Shown here: positions 17,412 through 28,250 of the stretch, in pieces
Position numbering within the stretch: position 1 is the stretch's first letter
Layout: each line of letters starts with the position of its first letter
DNA from: Pseudomonadota bacterium
GTDB lineage: Bacteria > Pseudomonadota > Gammaproteobacteria > Burkholderiales > Burkholderiaceae_E
Direction: 5' to 3'
Assembly (NCBI GenBank): GCA_023389055.1
Contig: JAEWFA010000015.1
Coordinates: 1 to 64,000 of the forward strand
DNA: 64,000 nt
The notes under the pieces: generated by a model
Databases searched by the model: none
What the model saw: the letters and a program-made list of their open reading frames with translations, nothing else
What the model was told of the DNA's origin: nothing
Position numbers and translations under genes: made by a program

Positions 17412-17966
17412 ATGGCCGACCAGCACGAGACCCCTTCGAACCACGGCGATCCGCTGCGCGATTTCTCGCGCAGCCACGCCGGGATCCTGATCCGGCTCGA
17501 AGAACTGCGCGCGCTCGCGACCTCGGCCGCGCAGGCCGGCGCCGATCGCCGCACGCTGCGCGAGCGTGCGCAGGAGATCCTAGCGTTCTTCAACGAAGCG
17601 GTGATCGAGCATCACGCCGAGGAGGAGGACGCGCTGTTCCCCGCCGTCGCGCGCAGCGCCGCTGCAGGCGACGAAGCCGCGTTGGTCGCCTCGTTGGCGG
17701 CGCGCCTGAGCCGCGAGCACCGGCAGATCGAGGACGACTGGAAAGCGATAGAACCGGCGCTGGTTCGCCTGTCGCGCGGTCGCAGCGCCGAGCTCGATGC
17801 CGGCATCGTCGCGCGGCTGTGCGACCGCTACGCGGCGCACGCGCAGTTCGAGGAGAGCGGCTACCTGCCGCTGGCGGCAAAGATCCTCGACGCCGACGAC
17901 CAGGCGTCGCTCGCGCTGACGCTGCACATCCGGCACTCGCTCGATCGGGTGCTCGGCTTCATCTAG
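17412..17966 (+). CDS. hemerythrin domain-containing protein
   Basis: A 184-residue four-helix protein with di-iron ligands in the expected order: SHAGIL near 20, EHHAEEEDALFPA near 66, REHRQIE near 105 and AHAQFEESGYLPL near 140. Bacterial hemerythrins bind O2 or NO, or sense iron and oxygen; the role here is not fixed by the sequence. The ATG at 17412 follows GAGGAGAG; an in-frame GTG lies at 17406. It is convergent with gcvT, 22 bp apart. Confidence 0.87.
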   Translation: MADQHETPSNHGDPLRDFSRSHAGILIRLEELRALATSAAQAGADRRTLRERAQEILAFFNEAVIEHHAEEEDALFPAVARSAAAGDEAALVASLAARLSREHRQIEDDWKAIEPALVRLSRGRSAELDAGIVARLCDRYAAHAQFEESGYLPLAAKILDADDQASLALTLHIRHSLDRVLGFI

Positions 17967-17988
17967 GCCGCCGCGCCGCAGGGCTCGA

Positions 17989-19133
17989 TCAGCGCCGGTA
18001 GCGCTTGGGCACGAAGGGCAGCGGCGCGATCTTCACCGACAAGCGACGCCCGCGCACGACCGCGCGCAGCGCGGCTCCCGCTTCGCGGTCCAGCAGTTCC
18101 CGCTCGACGCGCGCAAGCATCACCGGATGTCCCAGCGTTGGCGAGATCGTTCCGCTGGTCACTTCGCCGACGACACGGTCGTCGGCGTCGACGATCGACG
18201 CGTGCGCGCGGATCGGCACGGGCTCTTGCGAGACGAGCCCGACGAGGCGTCGCGGCGCGCCGTCGGCAATCTCGCGCAGGATGACGTCTGCGCCGGGAAA
18301 GCCGCCGGTCTTCGCGCCGCCCGCCCGACGCGTCTTCGGAATCGCGAACGCGAGGCCCGATGCCGACGGCGTCGTCGTCGGGTCGATGTCGTTGCCGTGC
18401 AGCGGCAGGCCCGCTTCGAGGCGCAGCGTGTCGCGCGCGCCCAGGCCCGCGAGCCGCACGCGCGGATCGACGAGCAGGCGCTCGACGATCTCGCGCGCCC
18501 GCTCGAGCGGCAGCGAGATCTCGAAGCCGTCTTCGCCGGTGTAGCCCGAACGCGACGCGAAGCAGTCTGCACCGAGCAGCTCGAGCGTGCCGGTCTGCAG
18601 GAAGCGCATCGACGCGCAGTCGGGGTCGACCGCCGCCAGCGCCGCTTCGGCCTGCGGTCCCTGGAGCGCGATGAGCGCGGCGTCGATCTCGTCGATCGCC
18701 AGCGCCGGGCACAGCACGCGCAGTCGAGCGAGATCGGCGTCGCGATTGCCCGCGTTCGCCACGATGCGCACCTCGGCGCCTTGCGCGTCGAGCAGGTGCA
18801 CGAGCATCAGGTCGTCGTCGATCCCGCCGGCGTCGTTCAGCAGCAGCGAGTAGCGCTGCTGCCCATCGGGCCAGTCGGCGAAGTCGACCGGCAGTGCCGC
18901 TTCGAGCTGCGCGTACAGGGTCTCGCGGCGGCCGTCGCGCGCCCGCACGCGGAACTGTCCCATGTGCGAGACGTCGAACAGGCTCGCCGACGCGCGCGTG
19001 TGCAGGTGCTCGGCGCGCAGCCCATCGGCGTACTGGATCGGCATCCGGAAGCCGGCGAAGGCGCCGAAGCGCGCGCCATGCGCGGCGTGCAGCGCATGCA
19101 GCGCGATCTCGCGCAGGACCTGGTTCGATTCGC

Positions 19134-19137
<4 letters not shown>
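17989..19137 (-). CDS. gcvT: glycine cleavage system T protein (aminomethyltransferase)
   Basis: This 382-residue protein transfers the methylene group from aminomethyl-lipoyl-GcvH to tetrahydrofolate and releases ammonia. It has the T-protein N-terminus (GARFGAFAGFRMPIQY), SLFDVSHMGQ, SGYTGEDGFEISL, and ARDTLRLEAGLPLHGNDID. Length and motifs are standard. Its ATG overlaps the gcvP stop by 4 bp. It is the last gene of gcvH-gcvP-gcvT. Confidence 0.95.
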
Positions 19138-22043
<2,906 letters not shown>

Positions 22044-22116
22044 CGAGGGGGATCCCGGCATCGGGGAAAAGGGTGCTGACGGGCGGCGGTGCGCGCGGGG
22101 CGCACCGCCGCGGGAA

Positions 22117-22503
22117 TTACTCTGCGCCTGGGCCGGCCGTGTATTGCGCAGCGTCGAGCAGCGCGTCGACCTGCGACGGGTTGCTCGGGCGCAGCCGGAA
22201 GAGCCAACCCGCGCCGAAAGGTTCGGCGTTGACCGTTTCGGGCGCGTCGGCCAGCGCGGCGTTCGTCTCGATCACTTCGCCATCGACCGGCGCATACACG
22301 TCGGAGGCGGCCTTTGTCGATTCGACGACGACGCACGCCTCGCCCTGCTGCAGCGTGCGGCCTGCGTCGGGAAGCTCGACGTAGACCAGTTCGCCGAGCG
22401 CGTCCTGCGCGTGGAAAGTGATGCCGACGGTCAGCGTGCCGTCGGGTTCGCGGCGCACCCATTCGTGCGTCGACGTGTAGCGAAGTTCGGTCGGGTTGTC
22501 CAA
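22117..22503 (-). CDS. gcvH: glycine cleavage system H protein
   Basis: This 128-residue lipoyl carrier shuttles the aminomethyl group between P, T and L proteins. The lipoyl Lys is K64 in VVESTKAASDVYAP. The N-terminus LDNPTELRYTSTHEW matches other GcvH proteins only if translation starts at the TTG at 22501-22503. A GGAG lies about 9 bases before it. An upstream in-frame ATG would add a non-conserved extension. First gene of the operon, directly downstream of a tandem glycine riboswitch. Confidence 0.93.
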   Translation of the reverse strand: MDNPTELRYTSTHEWVRREPDGTLTVGITFHAQDALGELVYVELPDAGRTLQQGEACVVVESTKAASDVYAPVDGEVIETNAALADAPETVNAEPFGAGWLFRLRPSNPSQVDALLDAAQYTAGPGAE

Positions 22504-22506
22504 GGC

Positions 22507-22563
22507 GGGGCTCCGGAAACGGCGCATTGCTCCGTCGCGTGCGACGGAGGGAATCGGAGCCCC
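22507..22563 (-). promoter_or_regulatory. riboswitch expression platform hiding the gcvH ribosome site
   Basis: On the minus strand GGGGCTCCG (22555-22563, just after the second aptamer) is an exact inverse complement of CGGAGCCCC (22507-22515), which contains the gcvH ribosome-binding GGAG. Between them lies another hairpin, CTCCGTCGC / GCGACGGAG (22530-22549). There is no T-tract, so control is probably at translation. The pairing is seen directly; how glycine shifts it is inferred. Confidence 0.6.
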
Positions 22564-22785
22564 CTCTGTCCGTTTGCCTGAGACATTCGACGGCGCTGCG
22601 GCGCCGTCTGTTTCCTTCGGCGAGGCCGGCGCCGGACGCCGGGGCGTCACGATGCTGCCTACTCTCCAGAGTGCCGAGCCGCTGAAGTCCTTTTGCCTGA
22701 GAGGTTACGGGGCGGTATACACCTTCGGCGCCGCGCGCAGACGCTGCCCGGAGGCGGCCCGCGCACGGTCTCTCCCACAGCGGCT
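22556..22785 (-). ncRNA. tandem glycine riboswitch
   Basis: Two consecutive aptamers are visible on the minus strand. The first has GGGAGAGACC, then GCGCCGAAGGTG, then CCTCTCAGGCAAAAGGAC. The second has CTCTGGAGAGTAGG, then CGCCGAAGGAAAC, then TGTCTCAGGCAAACGGAC. These are the conserved cores of the gcvT (glycine) motif. Each P1 stem is closed, for example CTCTG with CAGAG in the second aptamer. It stands directly before gcvH-gcvP-gcvT, the classic target, and should turn on glycine breakdown when glycine is abundant. Confidence 0.93.
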
Positions 22786-23086
22786 GACCGGCTGCGCGCC
22801 AGAATGCCTAGCCGCAATGCCGCTGTCAAATGAGACGGATCAAGGCTTGTCCGAGCGGTCGTGCCCCGTCTCGTCGAACTTGCGCGCGTCGGCGTCGGTG
22901 CGGCGAATGCCGTCGCGAACGATGGAGCCCAACCAATGTGCTGCGCATGCTCGGTTGCTCTCGGGTGATACGTTTGCTTCTCGACGGAGCGATCGGCGCT
23001 TGCGCGCCGAGTGTGTGCGCATCGTGCAATGCCGATACCCGCGAAGCAGTTCGCGTTCATCGGGAAACAAGCGAGAAGGAGTCGAT
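22786..23086. other. intergenic region between the gcv riboswitch and the LysM gene
   Basis: About 300 bp between divergent transcription units. It should hold the promoter of the riboswitch transcript (minus strand) and that of the LysM lipoprotein (plus strand). I could not pick convincing -35/-10 pairs, and the short reading frames in it look random. Confidence 0.5.
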
Positions 23087-23590
23087 ATGCGTGTCGTGAC
23101 GGCGTCGTTGCTGATGTGTCTGGTTCTCTACGGTTGCGGGAAGGACGAACCGGTATCGACGAGCGCAGTGGATGCACCCGCTGCTGCCGCGCGCGATTCA
23201 GCTGCGACGGCTCCGGCTGTGGCCCCTGCAGCGCAGCCGGGCACCGCTGATCCGGCTGGCGGCAATCCCTCCGGCGCCGCAGCGCTTCCCAGCAGCGCGT
23301 CTTCCCCGCGTGTGAGCTCGGCGCCGTCCGCCGCACCAGCTGTCGACCCCAAGAACGGCGCAGCACCGCCGAAGACGACCGGAGCGACGGGTGACGGCGC
23401 GGCATCGCGCGATGCCGCGGCCTCGCGCGCGGATACAAAGGAGTACACGCTCAAGCGCGGCGACACGCTCGCGTCGGTCGCCAAGGCGCACGGCGTCGAT
23501 GCGAAGGATCTGGCGAAGTGGAACGGCATCGACAACCCGCGCCGCTTGCAGATCGGGCAGAAGATTCGCCTGTCGCCGCCTGGCGGCTGA
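23087..23590 (+). CDS. LysM-domain lipoprotein
   Basis: A 167-residue precursor with a lipoprotein signal peptide: a hydrophobic stretch after MRVVTA and the lipobox LYGC, with C17 as the lipidated residue. Residues 25-110 are a flexible Ala/Pro/Ser-rich spacer. A single LysM peptidoglycan-binding domain follows at about 118-163 (EYTLKRGDTLASVAKAHG ... LQIGQKIRL). It likely tethers the outer or inner membrane to the cell wall. The ATG at 23087 follows a strong AGAAGGAG. No catalytic domain is present. Confidence 0.88.
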   Translation: MRVVTASLLMCLVLYGCGKDEPVSTSAVDAPAAAARDSAATAPAVAPAAQPGTADPAGGNPSGAAALPSSASSPRVSSAPSAAPAVDPKNGAAPPKTTGATGDGAASRDAAASRADTKEYTLKRGDTLASVAKAHGVDAKDLAKWNGIDNPRRLQIGQKIRLSPPGG

Positions 23591-23617
23591 CGACGAGCGC
23601 GCTCGGCGCTTCTGCGA

Positions 23618-24634
23618 TCAGCTCGAGGCGGGATCCAGCCACGAAGGGACGGGCAGTGCGCGGGCCTTCAGGAACCTCGGATCGAAAAGCTTCGATCGGT
23701 AGCGATGGCCCGAATCGGCGAGCACGGTGACGATGGTGTGTCCCGGGCCGAGGTCGCGCGCCAGCCGGATTGCGCCGGCGACGTTCACGCCGCTGGAGCC
23801 GCCGACGCACAGTCCCTCGTCGCGCAGCAGCTCGAAAACGATCTCCAGCGCTTCGGCGTCCTCGATGCGGTAGGCATCGTCGATCGGCGCGCCGTCGACG
23901 TTCGCGGTGACGCGACCCAGGCCGATGCCTTCGGTGATCGAGCTGCCCGAGCTTTCCAGGCGACCGTGCTTGATCCACGAGTACATTGCTGCGCCGACGG
24001 GGTCGGCCGCCGCAGTGCGGATGGCCGGGTTCACCGATTTCAGGTAGCTCGAGATGCCGGCGAGGGTACCGCCCGTGCCGATTGCGCAGACGAAGCCGTC
24101 GACGCGCCCGCCCGTCTGCCGCCAGATCTCGGGGCCGGTGCTCGCGCGATGCCCTTCGCGGTTCGCCAGGTTGTCCCACTGGTTCGCATAGAAAGCGCCG
24201 TTGGGCTCGCGCTCGGCGAGCTCGACCGCCAGCCGCTCGGCGACGTGCACGTAGTTGCCCGGCTCGCGATAGGGGGCGGCCGGCACCTCGCGCACGTCCG
24301 CGCCATACAGGCGCAGCAGGTCCTTCTTCTCCCGGCTCTGTGTTTCCGGGATGACGATGATCGTGCGGTAGCCGCGCGCGTTGGCCACGAGGGTCAGGCC
24401 GATGCCGGTGTTGCCGGCGGTTCCTTCGACGACCACGCCGCCGGGCCGCAGCAGGCCGCGCCGCTCGCCGTCTTCGATCAGGAACAGCGCGGTGCGGTCC
24501 TTGATCGATCCCCCGGGCTCGAGGAACTCGGCTTTGGCGAGAATCTCGCATCCGGTGCGCTCGGAAGCGTTGCGCAGCCGGATCAGCGCCGTGTTCCCGA
24601 TCGTGCCGACGAATCCGTCGACGATCGCAGTCAT
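23618..24634 (-). CDS. PLP-dependent cysteine synthase
   Basis: This 338-residue O-acetylserine sulfhydrylase-type enzyme makes cysteine from O-acetylserine and sulfide. The PLP Lys is K45 in GGSIKDR; the substrate loop is TAGNTG (72-77); the phosphate-binding loop is GTGGTLAG. It belongs to a variant of the family common in betaproteobacteria (VVVEGTAGNTG), so CysK or CysM cannot be told apart here. The ATG at 24634 follows GAGGAGGAG. A different PLP enzyme of this fold, with CBS domains, lies at 57593. Confidence 0.9.
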   Translation of the reverse strand: MTAIVDGFVGTIGNTALIRLRNASERTGCEILAKAEFLEPGGSIKDRTALFLIEDGERRGLLRPGGVVVEGTAGNTGIGLTLVANARGYRTIIVIPETQSREKKDLLRLYGADVREVPAAPYREPGNYVHVAERLAVELAEREPNGAFYANQWDNLANREGHRASTGPEIWRQTGGRVDGFVCAIGTGGTLAGISSYLKSVNPAIRTAAADPVGAAMYSWIKHGRLESSGSSITEGIGLGRVTANVDGAPIDDAYRIEDAEALEIVFELLRDEGLCVGGSSGVNVAGAIRLARDLGPGHTIVTVLADSGHRYRSKLFDPRFLKARALPVPSWLDPASS

Positions 24635-24699
24635 CACTTCTCCTCCTCGAATGTCCCCGCGCGCGGAATTGCGCGACTCGTCCACCATACAATGCACCG

Positions 24700-25362
24700 A
24701 TGAACCCGACGCACGACGCGGTCGAAATTCTGACCGGCGACCGGCCCGATGCCGCGGTGATCTGGCTTCACGGACTCGGTGCCGACGCGCACGATTTCGA
24801 GCCGATCGTTCCCGAATTGCGATTGCCGCCGCGCCTGTCGGTGCGCTTCGTGTTTCCCAACGCGCCCGTTCGCCCGGTGACGATCAACGCGGGTCTGCCG
24901 ATGCGCGCGTGGTACGACATCGCCGAACTCGGCGGCGCGCGCCAGGACGAAGCCGGAATCCGGGCTTCCGCGCGCATCGTGTCGGAGCTCATCGCGCGCG
25001 AGAACGCGCGGGGTGTCGCCGCCCGGCGCATCGTCGTCGCCGGCTTCTCGCAGGGCGGGGCGATCGCGTTGCAGGCCGGACTGCGGCACGAGGAAACGCT
25101 CGCCGGCGTACTCGCACTGTCGACCTGGCTGCCGTTGCATTCGACGCTAGGCGTCGAGCGCAGCGAAGCCAACGAGCGCGTGCCGATCCTCTACGCGCAC
25201 GGGCTGCACGACGACATGGTCGACATCGAGCGTGCGCGCGCCTCGCGCGCGATCCTCGAGGGGCTGGGTTATCCGGTGCAATGGCGCGAGTATCCGATGG
25301 GGCACGCGGTGTGTCCGCAGGAGATCGCCGACGTCGGCGCGTGGCTCGAGTCGGTGCTCTGA
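24700..25362 (+). CDS. alpha/beta hydrolase, carboxylesterase/phospholipase type
   Basis: A 220-residue serine esterase of the Abhydrolase_2 family (YpfH, EstB, human acyl-protein thioesterase). The triad is S118 in GFSQGG, Asp at 171 or 172 in HGLHDD, and H202 in MGHAVCP. IWLHGLGADAHDF near 21-33 gives the oxyanion region. The natural substrate is unknown; family members hydrolyse short acyl esters. It is divergent from the cysteine synthase gene (65 bp between) and convergent with the next membrane protein gene. Confidence 0.9.
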   Translation: MNPTHDAVEILTGDRPDAAVIWLHGLGADAHDFEPIVPELRLPPRLSVRFVFPNAPVRPVTINAGLPMRAWYDIAELGGARQDEAGIRASARIVSELIARENARGVAARRIVVAGFSQGGAIALQAGLRHEETLAGVLALSTWLPLHSTLGVERSEANERVPILYAHGLHDDMVDIERARASRAILEGLGYPVQWREYPMGHAVCPQEIADVGAWLESVL

Positions 25363-25372
25363 CAACGGGCGA

Positions 25373-25972
25373 TCAGCGCGTCGGGCTCTTCGAGGGCGGC
25401 GCGAACAGCGTCGCGAGCCATGCGACGAACGCGACGATCGCGACAAAGATCAGCCATTCGCCGGTTTCGTGCTGCTCGGACAACCGGTAGGCGTTGCAAG
25501 CGCGCAGCGGCGCAACCCGGTACAGCCACCCGAGCACGGCGAGCATGCTGGCGAGGTTCGTCCAGACGAAACCGCGACCGAGCAGGCCGAGTTGCGGCCA
25601 CGCGAGCGCGAGCGGCGCACCGACGAGAAGGGGCAGCGTGACGAATTTCGCGATCTCGACGGCCGGCTCGGTGAGCGCGAGGTCGAGCGCGCGCGGGATC
25701 ATCCAGAGCATCGACGCGAGCGACGCGACGAGCAGGCACGGAACGACACCGCCCACGGCGCCCATGATCGCGCCTCGCCGCGCCGCCGATAGTGCGGTGG
25801 TTCCCGCGAAGCCGGCGAGAACGAGCAGCGGCATCTGCACGAGCATGTGCAGCGGCATCGACGATTCGAGCCACGCCCGCAGCCACGGCGTGCCGAGCAC
25901 TACGGGCAGCGCGATCGCGGCGGGCCCCCAGGTGCGTCGCGGCAGGTGAACGCCCCGCGCGCGATCACTCAT
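25373..25972 (-). CDS. membrane protein linked to the oxidase-like operon
   Basis: A 199-residue protein (206 if read from the ATG at 25993) with about six hydrophobic segments. It contains MPLHMLVQMPLLVLAG near 42 and several His/Tyr residues in a late loop (LYRVAPLRACNAYRLSEQHETG). The first motif recalls CtaG-type oxidase assembly proteins, but the match is weak. It is the last gene downstream of the two heme-copper subunits, 30 bp or less away, so it likely helps assemble or modulate that enzyme. Function not established. Confidence 0.7.
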   Translation of the reverse strand: MSDRARGVHLPRRTWGPAAIALPVVLGTPWLRAWLESSMPLHMLVQMPLLVLAGFAGTTALSAARRGAIMGAVGGVVPCLLVASLASMLWMIPRALDLALTEPAVEIAKFVTLPLLVGAPLALAWPQLGLLGRGFVWTNLASMLAVLGWLYRVAPLRACNAYRLSEQHETGEWLIFVAIVAFVAWLATLFAPPSKSPTR

Positions 25973-26002
25973 CGCGCTGCCGGCTACCATCATTCGCTGC
26001 AG

Positions 26003-27481
26003 TCAGGTCGTGCCGCCGGCAAGTCTTGCGCGGGGTGCGTCGACGGAGGCGGCCGGCAGGCGGAGCAGGAACCGCACCGCGAACACGACGACGGCGGCGA
26101 CCACGAGCATCGCGAACACCGCGGCGACGCGGTCATACGGCACCCATTCGGGCAGGTGCGCCGCATAGCGGCGCGCAACGCCCGCGCGGCCCGAGTACAG
26201 GAAGCTCAGCGTGAAGCCGAGCGTGGCGACGACGAATACCGCGAATGCGGCATGGTCGAGCGCGCCCTCGCGTGTCTCGCGCTCGCGCTTGCCGATGTAG
26301 TAGAGGAAGCCGAACACCATCGTCATCATCCCGAGCAGCAGGTACGTGTGGAAATGCCCCGGCACCCACAGCGTGTTGTGCATCAGGTAGTTGACGCGGA
26401 TCGTTCCATCGATGAACGCCGGCATCGCGCCAGCGGCCCAGCCGAACAGCGATACGAACAGAAGCCCCGAGGCCATGTCCCAGCGTATGCCGGACCGGTA
26501 GACGAGCATCAGCCCGCCGTAGGCGGTGACCACGAGGATCGGGAACGTGTTCAGGTAGCCGACGACGTGACCCATCACGAGCATCCATTTGGGCATCGCG
26601 AAGTCCATCAGCAGGTGATGCGGATAGATGATCAGCACCATCAGCGTCGAAGCCGTCCACGAAGCGAGGAACACGCGGTTCGCCTTCCACGGCCGTTGCG
26701 TGTAGCGCGGCAGGATCTCGTAGACGGCGATCACCGCCATGTAGATCGTCGCGTTGATGAAAACGTGGCCGAAGAAATAGATCAGGTTCTTGGCGAGCAG
26801 CGCGTCGACGCCGAACCCGGGGAAGTACAGGTTCACGAGCATCATCGTCAGGATCGCCGCGCCGACGACGATGCCGATAAAGTTGACGATCGTTGCCATC
26901 GTCGACGCGACGATCGTCGGCGCCGGCGGCGGGCTCTCGTCGCGCCCGAACAACTGCGGCCAGCCGAGCGCGCGACCGAAGCCTCCCTCGCGCGCGAGGA
27001 TCGCCCGCGCGATGTCCAGGTGCAGCAGCAGGAACCCCGTGCCGATGACCAGCATTCCGCCCAGGAACAGTGCAGCGGCGTTCGGGGTCCACGTGCCCAT
27101 CGATTTCGACGGAAGCGGGTGCAGGAACGTCCACGCGCCGTGGAAGTGCCCGCCCAGCACGGCGACGAGGATCATCGATACGCCGAGGAGGAACAGTACG
27201 AGGTTGGCGACGAATACGCGCGCCGACAACTGCACGTACTGGCCGAGGAAGTGCCACAGGATCGCGATGCCGGCGATTCCCGCGACGCCGACCATTCCGG
27301 CGCCGTGCAGCGTCATCAGCTCATAGAACCACATCGGGCCCATCGCGATGAACTCGGCCTGCTCCATTCGCATCAACGTGCCGAATACCATCATCAGCAG
27401 CAGCACGAGCATCGCCACCGTGAGGTAGCCGAGCACCGCCGGATGCGCGCCGCGATCGATCGTCGGTTCGTAGCCTGCCAT
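26003..27481 (-). CDS. heme-copper oxidase superfamily subunit I lacking the active-site Tyr (candidate NO reductase)
   Basis: A 492-residue, 12-segment protein. All six metal His are present: H59 (low-spin heme), H239, H288 and H289 (CuB), H376 (high-spin heme) and H378 (low-spin heme). MHNTLWVPGHFHTYL and the C-terminal layout fit B-family (ba3-like) oxidases. In oxygen reductases the TM-VI motif is HPxVY, with the Tyr cross-linked to His. Here it reads HVFIN, so Asn replaces Tyr. The cbb3-type alternative Tyr in helix VII also seems absent (RPWKANRV). Loss of this Tyr is a known mark of NO reductases in the superfamily, for example sNOR (NorSY). The ATG at 27481 follows AAGGAG. Function inferred, not proven. 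Confidence 0.85.
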   Translation of the reverse strand: MAGYEPTIDRGAHPAVLGYLTVAMLVLLLMMVFGTLMRMEQAEFIAMGPMWFYELMTLHGAGMVGVAGIAGIAILWHFLGQYVQLSARVFVANLVLFLLGVSMILVAVLGGHFHGAWTFLHPLPSKSMGTWTPNAAALFLGGMLVIGTGFLLLHLDIARAILAREGGFGRALGWPQLFGRDESPPPAPTIVASTMATIVNFIGIVVGAAILTMMLVNLYFPGFGVDALLAKNLIYFFGHVFINATIYMAVIAVYEILPRYTQRPWKANRVFLASWTASTLMVLIIYPHHLLMDFAMPKWMLVMGHVVGYLNTFPILVVTAYGGLMLVYRSGIRWDMASGLLFVSLFGWAAGAMPAFIDGTIRVNYLMHNTLWVPGHFHTYLLLGMMTMVFGFLYYIGKRERETREGALDHAAFAVFVVATLGFTLSFLYSGRAGVARRYAAHLPEWVPYDRVAAVFAMLVVAAVVVFAVRFLLRLPAASVDAPRARLAGGTT

Positions 27482-27485
27482 CGTC

Positions 27486-28028
27486 TTACTCCTTCGTCGT
27501 GCCGGGAGCATCGACGACGTCGATCTCGGCGATCATGTTGTGATGCACGAGGCCGCAGTACTCCATGCAGAGCACGCGGTACTTGCCCGGCCGGGTGAAG
27601 GTGTGCCGCAGCACGTTGGTGTATCCCGGCATCGCCTGCGTCTGCGCGACGAGCCGCAGGTCGGTGTCGTAGATGCCGAAACCGTGGTTGACGTCGGCGC
27701 TCGTCACGCGAAACAGCACCGGTTGTCCCGCCCGCACCTCGCTGGCGCTCAACTGCCAATACCACTGATGTCCTGTCGCGTCGATCACCTGGGCATCGCG
27801 ATCGCGCGCGTCGGCGGCCGCATACGGCAGGTCGATGAGGTTGTAGAGCATCGCCGGGCCGAGCGTGAGGACGAGTAGCCAGAAGAAACGCGCGCGCAGG
27901 CGGTAGGCGCGTTTCTGCAGCGGAGTGAAGTCCTCCTCGCGCACAGAGGACTGCGACCAGACGAAGACGAAGACGGCGAGCAGCAGTCCCATCAGCGTCA
28001 GCGAAACGAGCCAGACGGTTTCCTGCAT
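27486..28028 (-). CDS. heme-copper oxidase subunit II with CuA site
   Basis: A 180-residue protein with two N-terminal membrane helices (about 5-25 and 48-66) and a periplasmic cupredoxin domain. The CuA ligands are complete: H115 in VNHGFG, C154, E156, C158, H162 and M165 in CMEYCGLVHHNM. It therefore takes electrons from cytochrome c or a similar donor and passes them to subunit I. It is short for a COX2, with no cytochrome c domain. It is the first gene of the operon; GAGGAG precedes the ATG, and a sigma-54 promoter lies about 95 bp upstream. Confidence 0.92.
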   Translation of the reverse strand: MQETVWLVSLTLMGLLLAVFVFVWSQSSVREEDFTPLQKRAYRLRARFFWLLVLTLGPAMLYNLIDLPYAAADARDRDAQVIDATGHQWYWQLSASEVRAGQPVLFRVTSADVNHGFGIYDTDLRLVAQTQAMPGYTNVLRHTFTRPGKYRVLCMEYCGLVHHNMIAEIDVVDAPGTTKE

Positions 28029-28121
28029 GACGACTCCTCAGTGCGCGTGCGGCGGTGTGATGCGGACTGACATGTATTTCTCCCGCGATGAACGGGCGGC
28101 GCGCCCGCATCTTCGATGCAA

Positions 28122-28137
28122 AGCCAACTCCGTGCCA
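28122..28137 (-). promoter_or_regulatory. sigma-54 (-24/-12) promoter of the oxidase-like operon
   Basis: On the minus strand it reads TGGCACGGAGTTGGCT. Against the consensus TGGCACGnnnnTTGCW only one fixed base differs, and the GG-N10-GC spacing is exact. Transcription would begin near 28110, about 80 bp before the subunit II ATG. A sigma-54 activator gene is divergent next to it. Confidence 0.8.
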
Positions 28138-28203
28138 GTTGGCGCAAGCGACTGATTCTTATCGAACGGATTAAAAAAGGATGAGAGATTCCGGTTTAAC
28201 CGC

Positions 28204-28209
28204 TATGAT
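28204..28209 (+). promoter_or_regulatory. -10 element for the sigma-54 activator gene
   Basis: TATGAT on the plus strand; no convincing -35 was found. The expected start point (about 28216) falls at the first base of the tandem palindromes, which would allow autorepression. Confidence 0.35.
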
Positions 28210-28215
28210 GGTTTC

Positions 28216-28239
28216 GTTCATGTGAACGTTCAGTTGAAC
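28216..28239. promoter_or_regulatory. two tandem palindromes, likely activator (enhancer) sites
   Basis: GTTCA-TG-TGAAC (28216-28227) and GTTCA-GT-TGAAC (28228-28239) are perfect inverted repeats placed head to tail without a gap. Their centre lies about 118 bp upstream of the sigma-54 start point, a usual distance for bacterial enhancer-binding proteins. An AT-rich stretch (about 28155-28200) lies between them and the promoter and could bend. They are probably bound by the divergently encoded activator. Confidence 0.65.
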
Positions 28240-28250
28240 GCACGAAACGC

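Noticed and set aside
22496..23590. A 364-codon frame extending the LysM lipoprotein upstream
   Set aside because: It would run antisense through the glycine riboswitch; the ATG at 23087 has a strong ribosome site and a proper lipoprotein signal.
26003..27481. Ordinary cbb3 or aa3 cytochrome oxidase
   Set aside because: No CcoO/CcoP-type subunits, and the conserved active-site Tyr of both types is missing, so a plain terminal oxidase call would be misleading.
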